Origin: Zygnema circumcarinatum
Lineage: Eukaryota; Streptophyta; Zygnematophyceae; Zygnematales; Zygnemataceae
Assembly (NCBI GenBank): GCA_037447605.1
Contig: CM074809.1
Span: 1,903,607 to 1,967,606 of the forward strand
Direction of reading: 5' to 3'
DNA: 64,000 nt
Shown: positions 10,401 through 21,723 of the stretch, in pieces
Layout: every line of letters starts with the position of its first letter
How positions within the stretch are numbered: the first letter of the stretch is position 1
The notes under the pieces: generated by a model
Database searches by the model: none
What the model saw: the letters and a program-made list of their open reading frames with translations, nothing else
Told to the model about the DNA's origin: nothing
Program-made: the position numbers and the translations under genes

Positions 10401-10923
10401 TGGAAAGTACTATTTACAGTCACCTTTTTATTCTGAAACAAGTCACTTTTTCGCCGGGCAGCTTTTACAAAGGATTTTTTAGCGAAAAATGCTGGTTCAT
10501 ACTTTTGTAGAATAGATACAGACCTTTTTTCGTCGGGTGTAGATGATGATGATTGGAATGTACGAAGCGCGCGCGTCTAAAAGTATAAGGGCGCAACACG
10601 TGGAGCGACATGATTGGTCGCAGCAACATATGACGTGACAAGTATGTTTGGGACCGTGACGTGACTTTTGTCGCGTCTCGTTTGTCACGGTCCCAAACAT
10701 ATTTGTCACGTCATATGTTGCCGCGACCAATCATGTCGCTTCACGTGTTGCTACCTTATACATTGTAGACGCGCGCGCTTCGTACATTTCGAATCACCAT
10801 CCGCTTCTGTATCTATTCTACAAAAGTATGAAACAACATTTTCGCTAAAAAATCCTTTGTAAAAGCTGCCCGGCGAAAAAGTGACTGTTTTCAAAAAAAG
10901 GTGACTGTAAATAGAACTTTCCA
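10401..10923. mobile_element. palindromic element family B, copy 1 (523 bp)
   Basis: Termini are TGGAAAGTACTATTTACAGT and, inverted, TGGAAAGTTCTATTTACAGT. The arms continue through CGCCGGGCAGCTTTTACAAA, GATTGGTCGC and CCGTGACGTGAC almost to the centre near 10665. It is bracketed by AAAAAAAT at 10393-10400 and 10924-10931. The left repeat is the same 8 bp that forms the right duplication of the family A copy, so the two insertions abut. It shares GCCGGGCAG and TGCTTTTTTCA-like segments with family A. Confidence 0.9.
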
Positions 10924-10931
10924 AAAAAAAT

Positions 10932-12175
10932 AGTCCGTACGGTCCGTGCTAGGGCGCATGGCGAAGCATTCCATGCGCAGTCCCGTTCGCCACGTGGCAT
11001 GCGCCCCCCCAGGCCCCCCCAGGCCCCCCCTCCCCCCCCCCAACCTGAAGGATGGGAGGGATGGCTGGGAGGGAGGGATGGATGGATGGGATGGAAGGAT
11101 GGATGGATGGATGGGTCGCGCGGACGGGCGGGCGCAGCTGCGCACTCCAAGTGTTCAAAAGAGGACCGTGGAAAGGGGCCAGTACATACGCGCAGGAGAA
11201 GAGGCAAGAATGATGGAAAGACTTGTTGAACGCCCACTTTTCGTTCAATCGGTTATCTATTCAGTGTCCTGTAAGTCTCTCTCGTAATCCATCATCTGGG
11301 TTTGCACATGGGATGGAACTCCTTATTGTCTGCAGTGGTAGCCCAAATTTGTAAAAAACTACTGTACCAATTTCTGCAGTAGACCGCAAAACGTTCTGCT
11401 TCACTACTTTCCAAAGACAGCGGCTAAAGAAAGGTCCGACTGTTATTATGACTACTGTTACCCAACGAAGATGGCCCTTCAGATGATAAAGAAGGTGAGT
11501 GAGACTCTGGAAAGGGAAACTTATCAAGACGAGGTCTAAATTGGGAATACACTATAGTACGAAAGTAGTTCGAAGCGCAACGAACTTACATGGAGAAAGA
11601 CGTAAGTGAAAAGGAAAACCAGAACGGCTCCTTCAAAGTTATGAAACCTGCTTATAGCTATGCGGCAAGTGTAATGTGGCGCCCAGAACAGTCCATGCTT
11701 AGGACTGCCTAGCAGAACCTCCTCACTAGTTCGAAAATCTGTTCACTAAGCAACCTCCATTTATACAATCACCAAGTACTGTTACACAAAAATGGTTGTG
11801 ATCAGGCTCCTTCTTACTCAAAGCTTTTGCGAATGCCAACTCCGCCGACGACACTGCCTTGGGAAAGTCGCAAGTCTCCTCTCTTTCCCTTTGGTGGGTA
11901 AGCGGGCTTCGTAAGCGTGCCTCGAGGTTTCCATATAGAATATGGGAGCTACTAGCCATCGCACACTCAGTATTAGCGTTCCTCCCTTGCAGGCTTGTTG
12001 GGGTCGGAGACCATATCTAGCATCATTTTGTCAGGAGAGCTCTCCCAATCCGTTCCAAATTTCTTCAAATCAATCTGCACAAGCCAAAATCCCCTCTTCC
12101 TCCCCTTAACTCCTAAAAGATGTGCTTAAATCACATGCAACCTATTCCTGCTGTAAAAATCATTGCTTGCTCCAT
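10932..12175. other. intergenic region 3' of the TLDc gene
   Basis: Contains poly-G/C runs near 11005-11040 and a GGAT/GGGA microsatellite (about 11045-11115). The rest is unremarkable AT-balanced sequence, part of which is probably 3' UTR of the minus-strand gene ending at 12176. No gene supported. Confidence 0.4.
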
Positions 12176-14417
12176 TCAACCCGAGCGTACCTTCGCCCTC
12201 TGCTCAGTAAAGAGCATCTCCCGTTGCTGATACGCTGTCAGCTTCTCGACCGCCTCCTGACCTCCAAGACCCCATGCTTCTAGCTCCTCCAACTTGCTTT
12301 CCATTGGACCATAGCCCTGCATCAATGGTGCTCTTTCAACCATCATTACACTATGCAGAAGCCATGCTGCTGCGAGATTGCTTCGTCGACTTTCAAATTC
12401 GAGTTCAGGTTTGAATTGAATCTGGTTGCACTCGAAAAGAAGTCGGGGCTCTGTCAGTGTGCCAAGATGTACAAGAAGAGCAGAGCTGCTTAATGAAGGT
12501 GTATGGAGTGTTACCTGGTCTGGCACAAGCCCCCCGCTCTGATACGTGTGGTCTGTTGCATGATGCCTCACAATCACTGCTGAGAAGTCCTCATCCACCC
12601 ACACACGTTCTCGACCCGACGATCCGCCAAAACCGAGACCTTGAGGCTTGGGGACCGACCGATAGCCCTGTCCTGGAAGTCGGGCATGACTGTAGACGAA
12701 ATTACTCTCCCGACCTGCGACGAGTCCCCACCCACTTTCACAATCACTACGGGTTTAAGTTGTATTTGATTTCTCCCAAGTGGGCTGTTCGACCTTGGGG
12801 CGTATTCTGGGCAAAGCAAAATGGAAGAATGTCCTTACACTCACCGAGTGCACGTAGCACAAGAAAACGAGGCTGCAAGGCCACCATGCAGCAGCCGCTT
12901 CCTCCGTAAAATGTCTCCCGGTTTTCTACACCTGTTGGTACAATCACAGCCATCATCCACCGCTCGCTAGAGCGCACTTCACCGTTCGCCTCTGCAGTGG
13001 CGGGACGGGTGGTAGCCGAGAGAAGTAGCAGCACATTGTCACGATAACCTTCAACTTTTGAAAAGAAGCGCTTGATTCCTCTGCCGTGCATAGATGACCT
13101 GCATCAAAATCATTCCACGAATAGCTTCTTCTCAATAACCGCACCAAGTTTCCTCTCCAGGATAATCGTCATGTCATACTACACGTACCCGGGAAAATGC
13201 CTACAAACTTTGACATCTGAAAACAGCATCCATAACCGCAGATACTTATGTCGATGAATGGATGTATCAATCGACTCAGGACAAACCAGAGCTTTGTACC
13301 GATAGAGAAGCTGCGGATGGAACTTGTGCCAGCCAGCAGGATCGCAGCTGATGCCCAGCAGCGTGGAGGCCGTTGCTCCCCTCTGTGACAGGCCGAGCAT
13401 CCATGCAGTGGTAGTGCTGAGGAGACCAGAAGAGGTTCCAAGGCCCATGGAGGCCTCCCCGTTCACCCCGTCGTCGTCCTCTCGATGGCATGCAGGCGGG
13501 CTGCTGTTGCGGCTGTTGTTGCGACTCCGGCCCTGCTGTAAAGATGGCACAGATGGGATAACCACACTCAGACACATCTGGATCAAATTAACTGCCCCTC
13601 CAGGGTGTCTGAGGAAGGGCACTGCTCAACTATCGAGGCTTCACAGGGTAGCAATGGAAAAGGTGTCAAAAACCAAACAGTGGCACTGTCGTCTATTTCT
13701 CACCTCTAGACTTGCGGCTTGCTCGTCAGGAACCTCTTCAACAAGCCGTAGGTGGACAAAGTCAGACAGGCAGTCGCAGAGTCCAGGAAGAGCAGAGACT
13801 ATCCACGACACAATTCTATCTGCAGGCATTCTGCTAAGCTCCGCATTCGCACCACCATTCTCCTTCGCCTGTGTGACCGCATCGCGCACCCCTTCAATGA
13901 GGGGCTCCACATCGACCAGCCTCACTGAAGCTGCCTGCATTCCTCCACTTCTTGCCAGCCTTACATGGCAGAAGAGTAGCCAACAAACCAAGAAGAAAAC
14001 TTCCAGCCCCTGGGTGTCAAACCAGCTGCCCTCCAAAGTCACAGCACCCCACGACCCTTCCTTCACCATTCCTGCATCACTCTTCTCTATAGGCTGATCG
14101 TGTGCTCCTGTCCGCCCCTCTGTTTCCCGCTCAGTATGCCGCTGCGGGAATGACGCGAAAAGGGAGACGAGAAGAGCAAGGCGAGCCGCCGAAGAAGGCT
14201 CTTTGCAGCAGATGGCAGTGCCTTTAAGGAAGGATTCCCAGTCAAACTCGCTCGACCCTCCATAAACTCTCTCTACAAGGACTGGACCAAGCCTTTGCGC
14301 AGCCTTGCCCAGCTCTGTCTCAGTCGCTAGTAGCCCTTCTGCCAAACTCGTTGGGAAAAGCTGCAACCGTTTCTGCAAGCGCCGGGGTGGATACATAAGG
14401 TCAGATAGAGGACTCAT
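12176..14417 (-). CDS. TLDc-domain protein, plant At5g06260-like
   Basis: Minus-strand exons 14417-13704, 13535-13300, 13098-12845, 12714-12515 and 12316-12176 keep phase throughout and give 514 residues. The C-terminal TLDc domain spans the last four exons: LLYRSSMHGRGIKRFFSKV (joined across an intron), FYGGSGCCMVALQPRF, GLGFGGSSGRERVWVDEDFS and LEELEAWGLGGQEAVE. It closes with the YQQREMLFTEQRAKV tail typical of the plant subfamily. TLDc proteins are linked to oxidative-stress tolerance and V-ATPase regulation. The N-terminal 238 residues include FDWESFLKGTAICC, resembling the EF-hand-like N-terminus of the Arabidopsis homologue, but no complete EF-hand loop. They also carry a hydrophobic stretch (FFLVCWLLFCHV). 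A further upstream exon is possible. Confidence 0.88.
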
Positions 14418-16558
14418 GCCCTTCAAAACAGAGTTTGGTTCAAGGAACGCAAAGATATCGTTTTAAAATTTCACGTTGGCCCGAACAACAATATGTTCAG
14501 GTTTGATAGCTTCCAGCTGCCATTCCAAGTTCCAACCCTCAATTTAAATCCAAGTGAAACATTTGTTCAAATCTCTATGTGTCCTTAACTATGCTTCCTA
14601 CTCATGCCCAAGACCTCCATTCCTAAAATTACGATCTACAACACTGTTCACCACAATGGAAAAATACGACTGTTTAGAATTGGGCTTTAAGAGAATGTTT
14701 CGTTTTAAATGGATTCCTTTTCATATCGTTGCACCCCTAAGGATACGGCACAGTGGCATTCACCAGCGCTAGGCTCATGGTCTACTTAGGCCGACTTGAG
14801 AGCCCGTTGCAAAACTGCTGTTTGGGTACCAAAGCAGTTCGACATATGCAAGCCCACCAACTCATGGAGAAAAGTTGTCAGAGCCAGGATTTCAACCTAG
14901 GCTTAAACCTGCCTCTACGATACTCTACACACTGTCCACAAATACTATCTGGTGCTGATTGAATTAATGACTACCAACTTATACGATAGAAAATATTCCA
15001 GCACCCTACTAGTTACCTCCTTTAGTCATGTTACTGCAAGGGAAATGATTGCCACAAAATTGCAGGCGCCCTCACTTTTAGAGGATGAAACTGTTTTGGA
15101 AAAGAGGTCAGAAGCCCGGTTTTACATCAACAAAACAGTGACGCAACGGCAGTCAAAATTGGCAAAGCCGGGTGGGCGCCGCCATTCACTGCAATTAGAA
15201 ATACGGCTGTATGGTCCCATGCTGTCCCTATTGTTCGCTATCAAACGAAAAAAACCTTGTATAAAATCATATGGCCAATAATGTCAATAGGGAGTTAAAA
15301 GTGAATTTTGCAGTCAAGCAGGATGTGGCTGAAAACACGCAAGCTTCGCATGATGGTAAGAGGAACAATATTCGACTTGAAAGAAGGCGGCATACAGCAG
15401 AAATGGACCCAAGGAAACAGCAGGGTTGCTGCTGAAACTCTTCAAAAAAGGCGTAGTGAGTGCACCTCCAATGCTGAGCGTGGAACGAGGCCTTGCGCAG
15501 AGTCTGAGAGCACCGCCAGACGCGCGAACGAGCGACGCAGCGTGAGCAGATCGTTGGCGAGAAGCGCCTCCAACCGCTGCTGCTCGGACGGCTCCGCCGC
15601 CGCCACACTGCGCCGCCCCGCCGCGTTGCCCATGCCCCCGCCTCCCCGCTCTCCCTCCTTCTCCCCCCAACCCTCGCTCCGGCCTCCTCCCCTCTCCTCC
15701 CCCTCCCCGCCCCTTTCTTCCCCGCAGTATGAACCGCAGTGCGAACGCGCAGGCAGGCAGGCGGGCAGGCACGCAGGCAGGCGGGCAGGCACGTAGGCAG
15801 GCAGGCAGGCAGGCAGGCAGGCCCCTCCTTTCCCAGCGCCGGCGCCCGCACGAGGGAGGGAGAGTCCCTCCGGCTGCGGGCGGGCGGCGCCACGTGGCGG
15901 GCCGGACACGTGGTCGTGGCACCTTCGCGCTCAGGCCGCGGCCTACGTGTACGGGGGGGGCTCCGTACGACGCGTGGCGGCTCGCCGGCCCCTGCGGTTG
16001 CGGAACGGCCGAGGGCACCGTGTGAACGCACACGCGCGACCGCCGTTGTCTGCCTTTTCGTGTTCACATATGTCATTCGAGGGAGGGCGGGCGGGGCTGT
16101 TGCAAGTGGCCGTCCAAAACCCTGAATCCTGCAGCGCCTCCGTACCGTGTTAGGCGAAGGGCCTCAAACGGCTGCCGTACCCTAAAGTACGGTACGAGAC
16201 CGGTACGGCAGTTTTAACAGTTAGCCCGAAGCCATGCATGCATGCCTCGCAGCCGCCGACAGCAGGCCGGCCCGGCGCCCGTCCGTGTTCCATGCATGGG
16301 TTGGAGTCGACCCCTAGCAGAAGTTCATAGCTCCGTACTTTGTGAAACGGCCCGGCGACGGGCCTGCGTGTGTACGGACTGAGGCTGTCAAAATCCCAAA
16401 CAAGCGCCTTCACCCCTTCTCCCTCGTGATGGACTACGATTGTACTTGTGCAGCATGTCCGCAGCCGCGGCGGCTGTACCGAGCCGGTTCCGCAGCCCCG
16501 GAAAGCCTGTCCCTCATAACTATCATTGCCGTATCCTGCGACATTCGCAAGTGAAGGA
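14418..16558. other. intergenic region with GC-rich, tetranucleotide-repeat core
   Basis: 14.4-15.4 kb shows nothing recognisable. 15.45-16.1 kb is GC-rich, with CACGTGG G-box-like sites near 15890-15912. 16.15-16.40 kb holds several GTACGGTACG-like palindromes. Long frames in this region on both strands are compositional. No exon could be supported. Confidence 0.4.
15752..15825 (+). repeat. GGCA tetranucleotide tract
   Basis: GGCAGGCAGGC repeated with GGGC variants; a (GGCA)n microsatellite of about 70 bp. Confidence 0.85.
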
Positions 16559-17014
16559 GGAGAATGCTACTGCACCGCTTATTTTGGTTATTACACCCCC
16601 CTTTTTGAAAAAATTGCCTGCCCATTTTGGTTAGCCCACCCCCTGTTTTGGATATTTCACCCCCTATTTTGGATATCCCACCGCCCTGTTTTTTTCCTTT
16701 TCACTACTGACTTCCAACATTGTGCAACAACAGGAAAGGAGATTTGCATTGATCTCAAGATGTTGTTGTTTTTTGTCGCTATGCGTGCCGATCTTGATGT
16801 GAATTCCTTCCGTGCTTGTAGTGCTCGGTGATGACTTGTACGAGCTCATCGCAAAAGATTCCCTCCCGAAATATCCAAAACAGGGGTGGTGGAATATCCA
16901 AAATAAGGGGGTGAAGTATCCAAAACAGGGGGGGTGGGATAACCAAAATGAGCGGGCAAAATTTCCAATTAGGGGGGTGGGATAACCAAAAGAGGGGGTG
17001 CAGCAGCATTCTCC
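16559..17014. mobile_element. palindromic element family C (456 bp)
   Basis: Left terminus GGAGAATGCTACTGCACC, right terminus the inverse of GGAGAATGCTGCTGCACC. Each arm (about 140 bp) is made of diverged units of the type TTTTGGATATTTCACCCCC or TTTTGGTTATCCCACCCCC, about four on the left and six on the right in inverse orientation. The flanks GTGAAGGA (16551-16558) and GTGAAGAA (17015-17022) form a 7/8 direct repeat. Non-coding foldback element with an 8-bp target duplication. Confidence 0.8.
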
Positions 17015-17286
17015 GTGAAGAAACCTACAATGGTTGGCTGGTTGGCAACCATTGAACTCGACGGTAGCAACCATCGTGTTCAATGGTTGGTTGGGCCGCG
17101 AACCAAGCAAGCGAGCAACCAGGCCGAATCCTCGCAACGCTTGTCAAGTTATTTTCGAGTGCGTGGTTTCTCAAGTTTCTTCAAAATAGATTGCTGCTAC
17201 CGTACGCGAACTGACGCTTCAATAGGGCATTTCAGACAAAAATCGATCGGAGTCTTTTCTTACGTATTACTGAAGATTTTTTTGTA

Positions 17287-17490
17287 GGGGGTTGGGGTTA
17301 GGGCTTTGGAATAAGGGTTTAGGGTTTGGATGCTAGGATTTATAGTTTCGGGGTTAGGGGTTAGGGGTTAGGGTTTCGGGTTAGGGGGTAGGGTTTAGGG
17401 TTTAAGAGGGGGGGGGTTAGGGTGAGGGTTCACGGTTAGGGTTTACAGGTTATGGGGTAGGGTTTCGGGTTAGGAACTTCGGTAGGGGGA
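17287..17490 (+). repeat. degenerate interstitial telomere-like tract (TTTAGGG type)
   Basis: Many GGGTTAGGG, GGGTTTAGGG and GGGTTTCGGG units in one orientation over about 200 bp, corresponding to degenerate plant TTTAGGG telomere repeats. Confidence 0.8.
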
Positions 17491-17737
17491 AAGGGTTAGG
17501 AGCGGCATAACGACATATGTAAAAACTAAGCTAAACTAACCACTTTCACTTATAGGAAAAGGTCTCAAGGTAATGTTGTCTATAAATCATTATTCCTTTT
17601 CTACCCGTTCTCTTTCACTTCAAGAGGACGAGGACGAGGAAGAGGAAGAGTGAGTGGGGAGAGAAAATGGCGGCCGTAATGCCTATCAATTGCGGCAATC
17701 CAATGGCTGTCCAATGGTCCGACCTGTTCAACTCCTG

Positions 17738-17812
17738 CTCAGAATTGGCATCATTGATCTCGCATGGGACGAGTCACCATGGGGAACCACGAGGAGCCGA
17801 CCGGCCACAAGG
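17738..17812 (+). repeat. dispersed repeat R1, copy 4 (internally deleted)
   Basis: CATCATTGATCTCGCATGGG, then GACGAGTCACCATGGGGAAC and CACGAGG, match R1 copy 1 on either side of its missing ATGGCGAGGCCATCAAATG segment. Confidence 0.5.
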
Positions 17813-18290
17813 GGCCTGCCGCTAGTCCCGAACTTGCATGCGAGCGCGCGCCTTTGACTTCTTTGGATTATTATTGTTCCGCCCGGCCGTGGAGTGTGCG
17901 CGAGCACGTTGTACGCCGGTCGGTGGGCGACCTCGGAAGCAAGCAAGCAAGCAAGCGTTGACCCGGCCGGGCGGGCGGGCGGGCCGGGAGGGAGGCATGG
18001 CTGCTGCGCACGCTGCCGGAGCACGAGGAGGAGGAGCTGCAGCAGGCCCGGCCTTGCAATTCGGCCGCTCCCTCAGCTCTCTCACTACCCGCTGTCCTCG
18101 CACCTGTGTAGGGCCTGCCGCGCAGGCGGCTGGCAGCTGTGGACCCTGTTACCCCGCTGTTGCTGCTGCAAGCGGAGGAGGGTGTGAGGGGCTTGGGCGG
18201 AGGAGGAGGAGGAGGAGTGGCGCCTGGTTCGTTGGAGAGAGGAGAGAGGAGGTAGGCGGGCGCGTCTGTAGCTCGTGGTCAGAAGTGGCC

Positions 18291-19814
18291 ATGATGCAGA
18301 CGACGCAGAGAGGACGTAAAGCGGCGGAGATGGTGGAACGGGCTGCTGCGGAAGGTAGAGGTCTGCCGCAGCTGGTGGTGTTCGACCTGGACTATACGCT
18401 GTGGCCCTTTTACTGGTCAGGCCCCAGGGGTGGGAAAAATAACCTTAAGTAAAGAGGCCTCGTTCTGTCTTGGTGGCATAATGCAGTGTCTTGGGTGCTC
18501 CCTTGCTTAAATCTGAGGTTATGAGCATGCCTGAATCCGAATATGTATGCTTTTCCGTGCTCTTTTTGGGCACTACTGAAGTAGTTTGGATCTCGGAGGC
18601 CCTATTTGGAGTGTTGTATTGCTCGACTGGGTCATGAATTGACCAAATAGATCTTTATCAATGCCTGATTGTGAGTGATTGTGCGATACATCTTGATGGT
18701 CAGAACTACGTACGGACGATTTTATTTCCAACTTCTGGGCTCTTCAGTGCAGTGCCTCGTCGAGATTTTTGTTTTGCTTTTTGAGGCATTGGCTGACGCA
18801 CGTTGCTTCGTCAAACAGCTGCGCACGTGTGGATTTCTACACGAACTAAGTGCCAATGCGCGTGCATTGCAACTGATTGAATGCAGAGTACTTTGTTCTA
18901 GTGCCGTCCCTGCCCCTGCTTGCATTGCCAAACACTGCGTTGCTTCTGGACCTGCAGTGACTGCACTCCGCGTGGTGCTACTCCACGTCTCTTTCCGGAG
19001 GCATTGGACGTGATTGGAGCATTGCAGCGAGCAGGAGTCCCAATGGCGCTGGCGTCACGGACGGAGACCCCGGACATCGCCCAGCGCTTTTTGAATATCC
19101 TAGGAATCAGTGATATTTTTCCAGTGAAGGTGGCTATCTTACTCTTGAGACTCTGTATCAGACCCACGCATACCCACATAATCTACTGCACATTCCTTGC
19201 CTTTTCAGTAATGTTTCTTAGCTTCTGCAGTGTTTACTCCTTGGCTGGTAGAGCTAGCTAAACTTCGAGCTGGTCAATAGAGTTACCGAAACAAGAGCAT
19301 AGAGTATGGTCTGTTTACTGTTGACATCTCTTATCCTTATTCGCCATAAGCAGAAGCTTGTCCGTTTCCTCTACCACCTCTGGCGTTTACCCTTTTGACG
19401 AGTTGTGAGTCCACATGTGACTCAGGAGATGTACCCCACAGCCACGCACAAAACGGAGCATTTTGCAGCGATCCATGATCGGACGGGCGTGCCTTACGAG
19501 GCAATGTTGTTCTTTGATGACGAAGAACGCAACACACGGACGGTGGGCTGTCAACTCTTGTGGTTCGGAGGCAATGACTTTTAATCCTGACAGTTTTGCT
19601 GCAATGCCAGTGAGAGTGTGCTGAAGTTCAGCAACCTGACAACAACTTCCCTTTCAAGATGGTTTCTGATTTTGGCTCACATGCAGATGGATTTGTGTTC
19701 TGGTTGCAGCTGAGCAAGCTGGGGGTGACATGCCTCTTGGTGGACGAGGATGGTATCTGCTTGAGGTCGTTTCAAGCAGGACTGCAAAAGTATACGTCAG
19801 CTACAATAAAGTGA
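18291..19814 (+). CDS. MDP1: magnesium-dependent phosphatase 1 (HAD superfamily)
   Basis: Exons 18291-18415, 18958-19129, 19426-19542 and 19710-19814 join in phase to 172 residues, the usual MDP-1 size. Exon 1 has HAD motif I in VVFDLDYTLWPFY (catalytic DxD with Thr). The exon junction restores the family's CDC motif. Exon 2 has motif II in VPMALASRTETPDIA. Exon 3 has the THKTEHF lysine segment and motif III in MLFFDDEERN. The C-terminus is LSKLGVTCLLVDEDG. MDP-1 acts as a cytosolic protein-tyrosine/glycated-sugar phosphatase in other eukaryotes; in plants its substrate is unsettled. The first ATG pair (MMQTTQRG) is taken as start. An in-frame GC-rich extension upstream could add an Ala/Arg-rich leader. 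Confidence 0.92.
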
Positions 19815-20437
19815 TTGTCCTCAGGGACAATCAGGTAAGTCATTTGTTTTGTTGCCGCAAGCAGTCTTGGGATTACCAAATCAGTCACATTTGGTTTGCT
19901 CAGACATCTTCACAGAGCGGTCGTCACCATTAGATGCAATGTTAGAAAGGCAGAAGAAAAGATATTCCGAACACATGGGGGCACACCATTTGGAGCATTG
20001 TACTCTACTATTGTATATTTATGTGCAAGAGGATTGAGAACGGAGCTAAGATTAAGATTGAGCGAAGGGAGTGACTTTTCTTCGCACCAATATTGTCGAC
20101 TTTAGTTGATACTCCATTTAATTATAAGGTTTCTACAAACGTTTTTCAGCACTTGCTGATTCAAATGGCTGTGGAGTTTGCAATCTCTTGATGGCTGATG
20201 GTTTTCAAGAGCGAATTCCCCCTCGCCTTTTTGTGGAACTTCGTCAAGTATGTGAGAAGGGGGCTGCGGGCGCTTTCGAGAGGAATTATTATCTCCACTT
20301 CTTTGCCATTCAATCTAGAAAGCTTCTCGCAGACGAAAGTGCGAGCACTAATAATACCTTCATGCCAGCATTGCCAACTATTTTGGAAAAAAAAGGGTAG
20401 AACTGTACAGACTAGACAGACGAGCAAACGACCAGAA
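19815..20437. other. convergent 3' spacer between MDP-1 and the DUF167 gene
   Basis: AT-rich sequence with no supported frame; presumably holds both 3' UTRs. Confidence 0.4.
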
Positions 20438-21219
20438 TTAAACTTTCGTATTAGTCAATGCGTTTCGTAAAGCTGCTTGTATGTCCTCTGGCGACGATCC
20501 TTCCACCAGGATAACTTTTTCGCGTGATTTGGAGCCTTGACTTAGTGTCACTTGACGTTTCTTCACGCCCAACACCTGCAATCCGAGTCCTGCCGTGCCC
20601 AGTGATGGCAATTCCCAGCACCAAGCTTGCTTTGACAGCTGACATGAACTGTGAAAATGAGAGAGTGCACAGCAATGGTGATGAAGTGTGAGGCAAACCT
20701 CAGCCATAAATTCCAGGACTGCTTCATTCGCCTCTCCATCTCGAGGAGGCGCATTGATCGCTACACCGACCATGTCGCTGATATCTGCAGTGAAGCTAGT
20801 GTCAGCGATAAAGACATACTCCTTATTTTAGAAGGGGGGGGGAGCTCAAAACAATAAAAAATTCAAATTTCTTGAATGACATGCTCAAGAAATAGATGCG
20901 GCCTCCCTTGTTTGGGAGCTTGCAGGCCAAAAAATTCCAACTCGCTGCAAGGTGCCTGCTATAAAGGGGCTCGCAGCAGCTAGCCATGTCGATAGCAGCT
21001 TCCACGAATTGTAAAAAAATCAAACATCACGATGAAGGAAAAGGAAACTATACCAGTAATGGCTGCACGCTTGGCGCCGGGCTTGGCGCGGATGGCAAGA
21101 GAGACGCCGCCTGAACTAGTGACTCGAACATATTGGGGATAATCAGACGCACTTTCCTCCTTCTTTCCCTCCTTGCCGAGCCCTTGCCCTTGCCGACGAT
21201 CCTTGGAGCGCGAGCTCAT
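20438..21219 (-). CDS. DUF167 / UPF0235 (YggU-like) protein
   Basis: Minus-strand exons 21219-21054, 20784-20699 and 20575-20438 close in phase to 129 residues. The Lys/Arg-rich head (MSSRSKDRRQGQGLGKEG) is followed by the family core: VSLAIRAKPGAKRAAIT, DMVGVAINAPPRDGEANEAV and VLGVKKRQVTLSQGSKSREK. It matches the plant and animal C15orf40/UPF0235 proteins in order and spacing. The family is universal but its biochemical role is unknown. In-frame upstream ATGs at 21264 and at 21297 (near-cognate) exist; the ATG at 21219 gives the typical length. The gene is divergent from TFIIF beta, with about 0.5 kb between their start codons. Confidence 0.92.
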
Positions 21220-21723
21220 GGCTTCCACCTGCAGCCTTCCTGTGAGACGCTGGCAGCTCAACATGAGCGTACGAGGTGGCTGGGAGGAAAGAATCATGCC
21301 GAATGCTCAAAAAATACCTTCTCAGACTGCTAGCCATGGCGTGCTAACAACGCTGAGCTGCCATGTATGGACGCTAAGCAAGCGCAGCCATGGCGGCAGC
21401 GAGCTGACTGACGAGCCGCCTTCGTGTTACATGCAGTAATTGCAGTGTCGTAGAAATCAGTGGAACTGACGACTCGGACGTGACAAGGAATAATCACCGT
21501 GCCATTTGACGTACAGTACGGTACAAAAGATCTCACCTCCCTGAAGGTTAGAATTAGGGTTAGGGTTGGGGCGAAGCTTAGGGTTCGCGTTAGGGCTAAA
21601 TTTAGGTTAGGATTAGGGTTTTCTGCAGAAGCAGAAAGGTTGGCCAGTAGAGTCGCAGGCGCGTTTCGGAGCAGGGGTCTACGAATTTCTCTGTTTTGGG
21701 TTGGTCACCTGCTTTTGCCGTCC
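21220..21723. promoter_or_regulatory. shared intergenic region of divergent DUF167 and TFIIF beta genes
   Basis: Only 504 bp separate the two start codons, so the region probably drives both genes. It includes a TTAGGG-rich stretch (21547-21622) resembling the telo-box element (AAACCCTA on the other strand), often found upstream of plant housekeeping genes. Inferred from position only. Confidence 0.5.
21547..21622 (+). repeat. short telomere-like tract
   Basis: TTAGAATTAGGGTTAGGGTT and further GGGTT/TTAGG units over about 75 bp in the divergent promoter. Confidence 0.6.

Larger units (their letters stand above)
17015..18290. other. upstream region of the MDP-1 gene
   Basis: Besides the telomere-like tract and R1 copy, it contains a small inverted repeat built on CAACCATTGAAC near 17030-17095, a GAGGAAGAGGAAGAG run at about 17625-17650, and a GC-rich stretch (17880-18240) that is probably promoter and 5' UTR. 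The MDP-1 frame stays open upstream to 17838, so a longer N-terminus cannot be excluded. Confidence 0.4.

Noticed and set aside
15267..16076. Overlapping frames of 239-269 codons on the minus strand
   Set aside because: They lie in GC-rich GGCA-repeat sequence with Pro/Arg/Cys-rich products and no motif.
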